Of a DNA stretch of 24,200 nucleotides, positions 16,911 through 23,752 are shown piece by piece. The stretch comes from Dehalococcoidales bacterium (GTDB lineage Bacteria; Chloroflexota; Dehalococcoidia; Dehalococcoidales; UBA2162). Below the pieces are notes generated by a model that was not told where the DNA came from, made no database searches, and saw nothing but the letters and a program-made list of their open reading frames with translations. A program made the translations under genes and the position numbers. The first letter of the stretch is position 1. Each line of letters starts with the position of its first letter. Where the stretch lies: assembly GCA_030648675.1 (NCBI GenBank), contig JAUSGV010000184.1, positions 1 through 24,200 of the forward strand. The letters run 5' to 3'.

Positions 16911-16939
16911 TTGCCCTAGAATTTTGATTAGGCTATATT
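16911..16939 (+). promoter_or_regulatory. Promoter of the glucose dehydrogenase gene
   Basis: TTGCCC (16911-16916), 17 bp, TATATT (16934-16939). Transcription would begin near 16946, which excludes the TTG at 16938 as start codon and supports the ATGs at 16977 or 16989. Confidence 0.45.
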
Positions 16940-16976
16940 GAACTTAGGCGTGGATGACCGCGGTTGCCTTTTTGAT

Positions 16977-18140
16977 ATGAAAATACTTATGAACAAAACG
17001 ATAACAGGTGTCGGCATGATGCGGGGAGAACCCGGCGTACGGTCTTTTGAGGTGCCGATGCCGGAGATAAAGCAGCCGAACGAAGTTCTGGTCAGGATGA
17101 AAGAGGTGGGGTTGGACGGCACCGATATCAATATGGTCCGTTACAACTTGCAGGATGTCGCCGAGGGAAAGGACCGGATAATCCTGGGACACGAGGGGAT
17201 AGGGGTGGTGGAGGCGGTTGGGAAAAAGGTCAAATCGCTCAAGGCGGGCGACATCGTCAACGTTCTTGTGCGGCGGGGGTGCGGGGAGTGTGAGCCGTGC
17301 CTGAATAACGCCAGCGACATGTGTATGACCGGACGCTTCATCGAGCGGGGCATTCACAAGCTGGACGGCCTGCTGACACAGTATATCGTCGATAAAGAGA
17401 TGTACCTGGTCAAAGTCCCGCCGGCGGTAAAAAAGCTGGCGGTGTTCACCGAACCCTTGAGCATTGTGGAAAAGGGCGTAGAACAGATCCGTATCATCCA
17501 ATCGCGACTGCCCTGGTATTGCCCGCACGACGGGCACAGCCTTTTGGACCAGGATTGGGGCGGGTGCAAGGTAGCGCTGGTAGTCGGGGCCGGCCCGCTC
17601 GGCCTGCTCGCGGCGGCGCTGCTCCGGCTCTCGAAGGCTTATACCTACGTTTGCGACATCGTTTCGGAAGACCATCCCAAGGTGAAGTTCGTCAACGACA
17701 TGGAGGCGAAATACATCGACGTCCGCGATAAAACGCCGGAACAGATAGTGGACTTTTGCTGTACGCCTTCGGGCATTCTAAACATCATTTTCGAGGCTTC
17801 GGGCGCGGCCGCTACCGCTCTTGAACTCATACCGTTCATGTCGCGCAGCAGCATTTACGTCATGACCGGCATCCCCCGCGAGAATATCCAGATAAGCCTT
17901 GATGCCGCCCGCCTGATGCGCCAGATCGTCCGCTACAACCAGGTCATCGTCGGCAGCGTGAATTCCAACCGTAGCCATTTCGAAATGGCGCTTGCCGACC
18001 TCGAAAAAATAAACTCTTCTTTTGGCGGAATGCTGGACAGGATGATAACCCGCCGGGTGCCGCTGGAAGATTACCTAACCGCTTTCACTATTAGCGATCC
18101 GAACCATATCAAGACGGTTGTGGAAATAGAACCGTGGTGA
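16977..18140 (+). CDS. gdh: Zinc-dependent glucose 1-dehydrogenase (medium-chain, archaeal-type)
   Basis: About 387 residues, an MDR-fold enzyme resembling the Sulfolobus/Haloferax glucose dehydrogenases, which oxidise glucose to gluconolactone. Structural-zinc cysteines are at 102, 105, 108 and 116 (RRGCGECEPC). Catalytic zinc positions are D47 (GLDGTD), H72-E73 (GHEG) and E159 (FTEPL); Asp in place of the usual Cys is also known in the Haloferax enzyme. Other family marks are GIHKLDG (126-131), the Rossmann GAGPLG (204-209) and GSVNSNRSHF near the C-terminus. ATG 16977 (or 16989) is chosen from the promoter position and the family start; neither has a clear Shine-Dalgarno. The genetic neighbourhood (tkt, pgi, gnd, rpe) supports a role in hexose oxidation. 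A related aldose or polyol could also be the substrate. Confidence 0.85.
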   Translation: MKILMNKTITGVGMMRGEPGVRSFEVPMPEIKQPNEVLVRMKEVGLDGTDINMVRYNLQDVAEGKDRIILGHEGIGVVEAVGKKVKSLKAGDIVNVLVRRGCGECEPCLNNASDMCMTGRFIERGIHKLDGLLTQYIVDKEMYLVKVPPAVKKLAVFTEPLSIVEKGVEQIRIIQSRLPWYCPHDGHSLLDQDWGGCKVALVVGAGPLGLLAAALLRLSKAYTYVCDIVSEDHPKVKFVNDMEAKYIDVRDKTPEQIVDFCCTPSGILNIIFEASGAAATALELIPFMSRSSIYVMTGIPRENIQISLDAARLMRQIVRYNQVIVGSVNSNRSHFEMALADLEKINSSFGGMLDRMITRRVPLEDYLTAFTISDPNHIKTVVEIEPW

Positions 18141-18156
18141 AACAATATTAATGTCT

Positions 18157-18180
18157 TTGCGAGGGCGAAGCCCGTGGCAA
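18157..18180. repeat. REP-like hairpin with a GAA loop
   Basis: TTGC (18157-18160), GGGC (18163-18166), loop GAA, GCCC (18170-18173), GCAA (18177-18180): a symmetrical stem-loop. The sequence resembles widespread intergenic repeats of the TTGCGAG...GGCAATC form. Confidence 0.6.
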
Positions 18181-18204
18181 TCCGTAGGATTTAACTGGTG
18201 GGAC

Positions 18205-18233
18205 AGAGCCTGCCCCGTACTGCGATACGGGGG
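18205..18233. repeat. REP-like hairpin, copy 2
   Basis: AGAGCCTGCCCCGTA, a 6-nt loop, TACGGGGG; matches copy 1 at 15484-15513 apart from the loop. Confidence 0.7.
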
Positions 18234-18577
18234 CGTCTCGCCTGTTAAGACGTGGGCACAATACGCCCATCACTTTTAGACTCAGAACAGCCGGCGGTAT
18301 GGTGAAATAGAAGGTGGAAAAGGAACTTCCCTTCTCCATCGGAATACATCCCATTTTTGTTTGATAAGTAACAAAACAAGCTAATGTGACTTCAATGTCA
18401 CAATCTATTAATTGTTATGTGGTGAACACTTCGGCTCTTGGTTACCTACAAGCGAATGAGTCTGGGGAGTTGTTGCATGTTGACAGGGATAAGAAACTCC
18501 CCTGCTGATCTCTCTGTGGCGTATCTGTCAAACAGAAAAAGGCCGTACCAAATCATCCCAGTCTGACATTCAGGTAA

Positions 18578-19318
18578 CTAGCCCGGCTCAGATTGGGCGC
18601 CAAGGATAGCAGCGACAGGATTGCCTACGATACCTGCCTGGGCCGCGATAATAGACGCATGGGTGCGGCTGCGTGCCTGCAGCTTATCGATGACATTTCG
18701 TACATGTTTTTTAGTAGTATCAAGGGTGATGCCCAGGGTTTCGGCAATCATCTTGTTCGAGTCTCCATTCCCCATGAGTCTTAGCACATCAACTTCTCTC
18801 TCAGTGAGGTGAGCTGCTTCAGTCGTACGGTCAGAAAGCGTCTTCCGTCCATTTTGAATTAAATTCTCTACGGCAGAGCGCAACACTACGGAGCTAATCT
18901 GCGTGCCGCCCTCAACAGCTTGATAGATGCTCCGTATTAATAACTCAGGTGACATGTCTTTGAGAAAGATGTATCCCGCTGCACCGGACTGGATGGCGTC
19001 AATTATATAAGAATCGTTGAGGTTCTCCGTAAGAACCAATACGGCTACCTCCGGGAATTGGTCTTTGATAACCTTGGTAACTTGCACGCTATCCACTTTA
19101 TTGCTCCGGGTCTCGGTCAAAACTACACTGACTTGTTGCCCCCGTTTATATGCTTGTTTAATACGCTCGATAGCATCAAGCTCATTAGGAACAGCTCCAA
19201 TCACTTCAATCCTTTCGTCCTTAGTTAGAATGGACTGCAGTCCCTCTTTGACGACTGGATTGAAGCCAATCATCAGAACCCCAAGAGTGGTGCCAGATGT
19301 ACCTTCTCTACTTATCAT
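18578..19318 (-). CDS. Pseudo-receiver / LuxR-type HTH transcription regulator
   Basis: A 246-residue regulator. Residues ~11-135 form a receiver fold, but the acidic pair is replaced (VLMIGFNP instead of I-D-D-H-P) and the phosphoacceptor position reads VVLTETRS, with Glu69 in place of Asp. The conserved Thr (VLVLT) and Lys120 (FLKD) remain. Residues ~165-230 are a LuxR/NarL HTH (LTEREVDVLRLMGNGDSNKMIAETLG, TTKKHVRNVIDKL). Phosphorylation control is unlikely; the Glu may mimic a phosphorylated state. It is a close paralogue of the C-terminal two-thirds of the KaiB fusion at 21652 and diverges from kaiC. ATG 19318 follows GAGGTG. It may bind the shared intergenic region; that is inference. 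Confidence 0.85.
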   Translation of the reverse strand: MISREGTSGTTLGVLMIGFNPVVKEGLQSILTKDERIEVIGAVPNELDAIERIKQAYKRGQQVSVVLTETRSNKVDSVQVTKVIKDQFPEVAVLVLTENLNDSYIIDAIQSGAAGYIFLKDMSPELLIRSIYQAVEGGTQISSVVLRSAVENLIQNGRKTLSDRTTEAAHLTEREVDVLRLMGNGDSNKMIAETLGITLDTTKKHVRNVIDKLQARSRTHASIIAAQAGIVGNPVAAILGAQSEPG

Positions 19319-19335
19319 CGGGAAACACCTCTTTG

Positions 19336-19351
19336 GTACACCTTGGTGTAC
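19336..19351. promoter_or_regulatory. Candidate operator palindrome in the luxR-type leader
   Basis: GTACACC-TT-GGTGTAC is a perfect 7+7 inverted repeat, 18 bp upstream of the regulator's start codon and downstream of its predicted transcription start. Size and symmetry suit an HTH dimer and suggest autoregulation; an RNA hairpin near the ribosome site is the alternative. Confidence 0.45.
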
Positions 19352-19383
19352 TATTAGCTACCATTTTAGTGTATCGTAGCCCC

Positions 19384-19412
19384 AGTATCAGCCCGCTTCT
19401 CTCATATGTCAA
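19384..19412 (-). promoter_or_regulatory. Promoter of the luxR-type regulator
   Basis: On the minus strand TTGACA (19412-19407), exactly 17 bp, GATACT (19389-19384). Transcription would start near 19377, giving a leader of about 60 nt that contains the palindrome at 19336-19351. Confidence 0.65.
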
Positions 19413-19481
19413 GTATTATTGATTATCACTTATGATTAGTCGGCTGGCACTAATATATCTGTACCATACCTACCGAGAGGG

Positions 19482-19510
19482 TTGTGACGCCAGGAAGCAG
19501 AGTCTATACT
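19482..19510 (+). promoter_or_regulatory. Promoter of the kaiC operon
   Basis: TTGTGA (19482-19487), 17 bp, TATACT (19505-19510); start near 19517. A second perfect TATAAT occurs at 19549-19554 without a good -35, which could be an activator-dependent start close to the gene. Confidence 0.55.
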
Positions 19511-19521
19511 TATATTAGACT
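19501..19521. promoter_or_regulatory. Inverted repeat over the kaiC -10 region
   Basis: AGTCTA (19501-19506) and TAGACT (19516-19521) are inverted arms with a 9-nt centre. They overlap the predicted -10 box and transcription start, a position suited to repression. Confidence 0.35.
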
Positions 19522-19574
19522 AGTGGTGTTCTACCCGGTTTATGGACGTATAATTCGTGCTTAAGGGGTGCGGA

Positions 19575-21311
19575 ATGAAAAAGCGACGCGGAATATCTAC
19601 TGCCATACAACTATCGAAGATTCCTATATCTAAGGTTCCTACCGGTATAGAAGGTTTTGACGATATTACTCTGGGAGGCCTGCCTGCCGGACGCATAACC
19701 CTTCTGTTGGGATTGGCTGGCTCCGGAAAGACAATATTTGGTCTGGAATTCCTCGTCCGGGGAGTACGTCAGTACGACGAGCCCTGTGTTCTCATCAGTT
19801 TCGAGGAAACCGAAGAGGAGTTGACAGCTAACTCCTCTTCCTTTGGCTTCAATCTCCAGGAACTGGTTTCCAGCGGAAAGATAGCGATAGACTATATGGC
19901 GGTGACCCCCGGTGAATTTATCGAGGCAGGCCGATATGACCTCGATGGACTGCTGGTCAGGATTGAGTATGCTGTCAAAAGAGTTGGCGCCAAGCGGATA
20001 TTGTTAGACGGTATTCCGGCGCTCTTTTACGGGTTTTCCGATGCATCGGCCGTTCGAGACGTACTTTTACGCCTCTATCGTTGGTTAAAAGACAAAGGGC
20101 TTACCGCAGTGGTTACTGTAGAGAGTGAAACGGATATGATCCGCCACGGGCTGGGGCGTTCCCTTCCAGATTGCATTGTTCTACTTACTGAACGAATAAG
20201 CAACAATTTTGCTACCCGTTATCTTCAGGTGGCGAAATACCGCGGCTCTTCTCACGGTGCAGGCGAATTCCCTTTTTTGATCGGTGAGAACGGCATCTCC
20301 TTGATTCCTGTCACCTCGATACAACCCGCGTATGGAGTGTCTTCAGAACGGATAACCACCGGAGTCCCCCAGCTTGACAAAATGCTGGGAGGACAGGGCT
20401 ACTACCGGGGGACCAGCATTCTCGTCAGCGGGGAGGCCGGGACAGGCAAAACTAGTCTGGCAGCACACTTGGCCCAAGCCAGTTGCCAGCGCGGCGAGCG
20501 CTGTCTCTATTTCGCTTTTGAGGAGTCAGAACATGAGATCATACGGAACATGCGCTCTATCGGCATCGACTTCCAGCCGTGGATAAAGGAAGGCCTCCTC
20601 AAATTCTGCTCATCAAGAGCCACCATGTACGGCCTGGAAATGCATTTGGTAACCATGAACCGTGAGATTAACGCATTTCAGCCACAGATAGTCATCCTGG
20701 ACCCTGTTACTAATTTGCTCTCCGCCGCCTCTTTCAACGAGGTCCAAATCATGGTATCCCGGATGATTGACTTTCTCAAGGGGAAGGCGATAACCGGTCT
20801 CTTTACCACCCTGACGGGGAGCGAATTTCAGGAATCACCCGGTGAGGTCGGGGTCTCGTCACTAATGGACACCTGGATAGTGTTGCGTAACCTCGAGATG
20901 AACGGCGAGCGAACCAGATTATTGAATATTTGGAAATCACGTGGTATGTCCCACGACAGCAAGGTACGGGAGTTCCTTTTGACTGACCGTGGAGTGGAGC
21001 TTGTTGACGTGTATGCGGGACCATCCGGGATTCTTACCGGCACCGCCCGGATAGCCCAACAAGAAAAAAATAACGTTGAGCAGGTCCGCCGAAAAGATGA
21101 TCTGGAGAGGCTGGAGAGCCAGGGCAAGAACAAGCGCGCTGCCTTGGAAGCCCAGATAGCCACCCTGCGCGCTGAGATTGAGGCCACCGACATTGAAATG
21201 GAACAGACCCACCGGGAAGCCGAACAGTATGAGGTGAATATGGCTGAGATGAGTCTCAGTGAGGCGAAAGAGCTAGGGAGGCGGCGTGGGCGCCAAAAAA
21301 AGAAGTCATAA
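19575..21311 (+). CDS. kaiC: KaiC-like double-domain ATPase with coiled-coil tail
   Basis: 578 residues from ATG 19575 (AAGGGG upstream); the frame is open from 19557. Two RecA-like domains are present. CI has Walker A GLAGSGKT (46-53), Glu77-Glu78, Walker B ILLDG and the Arg-containing VAKYRGSSHGAGEFPF. CII has Walker A GEAGTGKT (286-293), Glu316-Glu317 and Walker B VILDP. Ser428-Ser429 in VSSLMDT align with Ser431-Thr432, the autophosphorylation sites of Synechococcus KaiC. After CII (~500) comes a charged, heptad-like extension of ~75 residues ending in a basic stretch, which the cyanobacterial protein lacks. It heads an operon with kaiB (26-bp overlap) and the KaiB-regulator fusion. No kaiA was seen. 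It likely acts as a hexameric timer or stress switch; rhythmicity cannot be judged from sequence. Confidence 0.93.
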   Translation: MKKRRGISTAIQLSKIPISKVPTGIEGFDDITLGGLPAGRITLLLGLAGSGKTIFGLEFLVRGVRQYDEPCVLISFEETEEELTANSSSFGFNLQELVSSGKIAIDYMAVTPGEFIEAGRYDLDGLLVRIEYAVKRVGAKRILLDGIPALFYGFSDASAVRDVLLRLYRWLKDKGLTAVVTVESETDMIRHGLGRSLPDCIVLLTERISNNFATRYLQVAKYRGSSHGAGEFPFLIGENGISLIPVTSIQPAYGVSSERITTGVPQLDKMLGGQGYYRGTSILVSGEAGTGKTSLAAHLAQASCQRGERCLYFAFEESEHEIIRNMRSIGIDFQPWIKEGLLKFCSSRATMYGLEMHLVTMNREINAFQPQIVILDPVTNLLSAASFNEVQIMVSRMIDFLKGKAITGLFTTLTGSEFQESPGEVGVSSLMDTWIVLRNLEMNGERTRLLNIWKSRGMSHDSKVREFLLTDRGVELVDVYAGPSGILTGTARIAQQEKNNVEQVRRKDDLERLESQGKNKRAALEAQIATLRAEIEATDIEMEQTHREAEQYEVNMAEMSLSEAKELGRRRGRQKKKS

Positions 21312-21627
21312 GACCTGGAAGTTCACCATTTATATTACTGGTGACGCGGCGAAGTCTGGTTCTGCCATCAGCAACCTGAAGCAGATGTGCGATTCATATC
21401 TCGGTAACGACTACGCTATTCAGGTAATAGACCTGCTTGAGCACCCCGAGCTGGCTCGTAAGCACCAGATTCTAGCAGTTCCTACCGCGATAAGGACATA
21501 TCCTCTTCCGGAAAGGAGAGTCATCGGTGACCTGTCCCGACCGGAGCTGGTGGTAGCCTTCCTGGAACTACCCACGCAACAGGCTCAAACGACGAGCTCT
21601 CACGAGCATCCGGTTTCTCCAGAATAA
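21286..21627 (+). CDS. kaiB: KaiB-family protein (operon copy)
   Basis: 113 residues with a thioredoxin-like KaiB fold: WKFTIYITGDAAKSGSAISNLKQM, then VIDLLEHPELARKHQILAVPT, then PLPERRVIGDLSRPELVVAFLEL, matching the KaiB pattern (KLYVAG, VIDVLKNP, ATPT, RRIIGDLS). It starts at GTG 21286 behind GGGAGG, overlapping the end of kaiC by 26 bp, so translation is coupled. The C-terminal ~20 residues (Gln/Thr/Ser/His-rich) are extra. KaiB binds KaiC after a fold switch in cyanobacteria; whether this one switches is unknown. Confidence 0.92.
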   Translation: MGAKKRSHKTWKFTIYITGDAAKSGSAISNLKQMCDSYLGNDYAIQVIDLLEHPELARKHQILAVPTAIRTYPLPERRVIGDLSRPELVVAFLELPTQQAQTTSSHEHPVSPE

Positions 21628-21651
21628 CAATCAATAAGGAGTGAAAACACA

Positions 21652-22767
21652 ATGGACATCAAGACCGTAGCCTGTAAGGAACAAGAAGTACCCGCTCAAG
21701 GTCTTGACCTCAAGCTTTTCATCGCTGGGGGGAGACCGGGATCAGCGCGTGCTGTAGCTCGGCTTCGGGAGATGTTACAGGATTATGATTTACATGCCAG
21801 TTCGGTTCAGATCGTCGATATTGAACAGGCTCCCCAAGCTGCTAAAGATGCCCAAGTGATAGGAACTCCGGCGCTCGTCAGGGAATATCCACTTCCCAGG
21901 AAATCCGTAATCGGCGACCTTTCAGACGCTACCGTTGTCCTTCAAACATTGGACCTACCTATTACAAAGAAGCGATATGCAGCTAGCGTGGCAGAGAGCC
22001 CACGAGAGCCTTTGATTCTGAGGGAGGCAGAGAGCGCGGAGTTGAAAACGGTGCGGGTACTGCTGATTGATTTCAATCCAGTTGTCCGGGAAGGCCTGCA
22101 GGCTATCCTGGCTATGGATTATGGGATCGAGCTGATCCCATATGCTGCGGATGCGGATCAAACTCTTCTACAGCTGAAACAAGCATCTGACCAGGGACGG
22201 CCTATCCGCATCGTATTGACCGGGACATGGACCAGCATCTTGGATGAATTCCAGGCGACGAAGCTTATCAAAGAGCAATTCCCGGAGGTAGCTGTCCTGG
22301 TGCTGACGGAGAACATCAACGATTCCTATGTAATTGACGCCATCCACGCAGGCGCGGCGGGATACATCTTCCTTAAGGACATGTCACCGGCAATGTTGCT
22401 GCAGAGCATCCATCGTATTGTCGAGGGCGGCACGCAGATGAGTTCTACTGTGCTACGCTCTGCCGTGGATTCTCTGATTCAAAATGGCCGGAAGACGCTT
22501 GCCGAGCGCACGGCTGAGGCGGCTCACCTCACCGCGAGGGAAGTCGATGTGCTCAGGCTCATGGGGAACGGAGACCCGAACAAGATAATCGGCGTAACAT
22601 TGGGTATCACCTTGGACACTACCAAAAAGCACGTCCGAAACGTTATCGACAAGCTGGAGGCACGTAACCGCACCCATGCGGCTATTATCGCGGTCCAGGC
22701 GGGCATCGTGGGCAATCCTGTCGCTACTATCGCTGAAGCCGTATCTGAGTCGGGGTTAGCTGCCTGA
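21652..22767 (+). CDS. KaiB domain fused to pseudo-receiver and LuxR-type HTH
   Basis: 371 residues, ATG 21652 behind AAGGAG. Residues ~18-105 are a KaiB-like domain (LDLKLFIAGGRPGSARAVARL, VQIVDIEQAPQAAKDAQVIGTPAL, PLPRKSVIGDLSDATVVLQTLDLP). A linker of ~25 residues follows. Residues ~133-262 are a receiver fold: one acidic residue of the pair survives (LLIDFNP, D140), the phosphoacceptor position is Gly191 (VLTGTW), and Lys242 (FLKD) is kept. Residues ~289-350 are a NarL/LuxR HTH nearly identical to that of the divergent regulator. KaiB-like domains are known as KaiC-docking modules in SasA; joining one to a DNA-binding protein suggests direct KaiC control of transcription. It is the third gene of the kaiC operon, 24 bp after kaiB. 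Confidence 0.92.
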   Translation: MDIKTVACKEQEVPAQGLDLKLFIAGGRPGSARAVARLREMLQDYDLHASSVQIVDIEQAPQAAKDAQVIGTPALVREYPLPRKSVIGDLSDATVVLQTLDLPITKKRYAASVAESPREPLILREAESAELKTVRVLLIDFNPVVREGLQAILAMDYGIELIPYAADADQTLLQLKQASDQGRPIRIVLTGTWTSILDEFQATKLIKEQFPEVAVLVLTENINDSYVIDAIHAGAAGYIFLKDMSPAMLLQSIHRIVEGGTQMSSTVLRSAVDSLIQNGRKTLAERTAEAAHLTAREVDVLRLMGNGDPNKIIGVTLGITLDTTKKHVRNVIDKLEARNRTHAAIIAVQAGIVGNPVATIAEAVSESGLAA

Positions 22768-22829
22768 GGGTCACACCACCTGGGTCCATAACGTGAAAAG
22801 TGACACCCGTTGGCATCAATCTCCCAAAT

Positions 22830-23750
22830 TCACTCTGAAGCATTCTCTGCGATATCACTAAACCTGCTCTCCTTCTCCCTTAACATCTCCTCTGCTCGCT
22901 TGCGCTCGGTGATATCTATACCATAGAAGCGAAGTGAGTGCTGCTGCTCAAGATACTGAACGGTCTGTATGAAGTCCCGCTCGTCTACTCGTACTTCCCG
23001 TGTAATGGGTGTGGCGGGTGCTTTCTTAAGCTGTTCCGCCATATCTACCCAGCCATTCAGATAGGGATGTTTGACGCCGAGTTTTTCAATATCGGTTAGC
23101 AGGGACTTGGCGGCAGGGTTTACATAACTCAAGTAGCCATTCAAAGTGATTTCGATTATGGGGTTGGGGTTGAGTTGTGCGAATGAAGCCAGGTGTATCA
23201 GTTGTTTTTCCGCCCGCTTGCGCTCGGTGATGTCGCTGTAGAGTATCTGGAACTGTGTCTTGCCGTTCCACAGCGCTTCCTTGCGGAAGATCTCAAGGCA
23301 GCGGACTTCGCCATCCTTGCGCACGATGTTTATTTCATAATTAGACGGGACGTACTCGCCACGCTGATTCTTTTCTTTTCTTACCTGGTGTTCGGCGTAG
23401 CTCTCCGGGGTGTAGCGTTTTTGGGGGGGCGTTGTCCTCAGCTCCTCAATACTGTCGTAGCCGTAGATATCCAGCATCGCCCGGTTAGCGTAGGTCGTCT
23501 CGCCATCGCTAGTGATAATACGTACGCCCAATGGCGAACCATCCAGAGAACGGCGGAAGTTCTCTTCAGACCGGCGTAATTCTGTCTCCAGCTTTCTGGC
23601 ACGTAGCAGTGCGACGTCCCGCTCACTGACAACGGCATCAATCTCTCCACTACGTAATGCGTCAAAGACCCACTTTGCCTCTGCCAGTTGTTGAGTCAAT
23701 TCCTCGTAAGTTGGTTTCCTGTCATCGTAAGTTGGTTTCCTGGCGCTCAT
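22830..23750 (-). CDS. PAS-domain sensor, apparently truncated
   Basis: 306 residues: an N-terminal helix (KPTYEELTQQLAEAKWVFDALRSGEIDAVV), PAS 1 (~65-178, ending in YSDITERKRAEKQL), PAS 2 (~180-290, ending in YGIDITERKRAEEML), then the first residues of a third PAS (ESRFSDIAENASE) and a TGA stop. Directly after the stop the same frame reads IWEIDANG, the normal continuation of a PAS N-terminus, so TGA (22830-22832) probably replaced a Trp codon. Nothing like a histidine kinase follows, because the kaiC operon end abuts. The product may still act as a PAS-only sensor, or this may be decay. A 21-bp tandem duplication encodes the repeated KPTYDDR/KPTYEEL start. ATG 23750 has GGAGG and lies 2 bp after the kaiB stop. 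Confidence 0.8.
   Translation of the reverse strand: MSARKPTYDDRKPTYEELTQQLAEAKWVFDALRSGEIDAVVSERDVALLRARKLETELRRSEENFRRSLDGSPLGVRIITSDGETTYANRAMLDIYGYDSIEELRTTPPQKRYTPESYAEHQVRKEKNQRGEYVPSNYEINIVRKDGEVRCLEIFRKEALWNGKTQFQILYSDITERKRAEKQLIHLASFAQLNPNPIIEITLNGYLSYVNPAAKSLLTDIEKLGVKHPYLNGWVDMAEQLKKAPATPITREVRVDERDFIQTVQYLEQQHSLRFYGIDITERKRAEEMLREKESRFSDIAENASE
23704..23742. repeat. 21-bp tandem duplication at the PAS gene start
   Basis: TCGTAAGTTGGTTTCCTG occurs at 23704-23721 and 23725-23742, period 21 bp, in frame, producing the duplicated KPTY peptide. A recent slippage event is the simplest cause. Confidence 0.75.
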
Positions 23751-23752
23751 TA

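Larger units (their letters stand above)
18141..18577. other. Intergenic region with REP-like repeats between gdh and the luxR-type gene
   Basis: No gene. It holds two REP-like hairpins (18157-18180, 18205-18233) and an 8-bp inverted repeat GGGGAGTT (18464-18471) / AACTCCCC (18495-18502) with a 23-nt loop. GTGAC and GTCAC flank TTCAAT near 18384-18399. No clear terminator for the minus-strand regulator was found. Confidence 0.5.

Noticed and set aside
16944..17675. Minus-strand frame (243 codons) inside the glucose dehydrogenase gene
   Set aside because: It is antisense to well-conserved zinc and Rossmann motifs; its translation resembles no family.
22768..22829. Terminator between the convergent Kai operons
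   Set aside because: GTCAC and GTGAC can pair weakly, but there is no long stem and no T-run on either strand.
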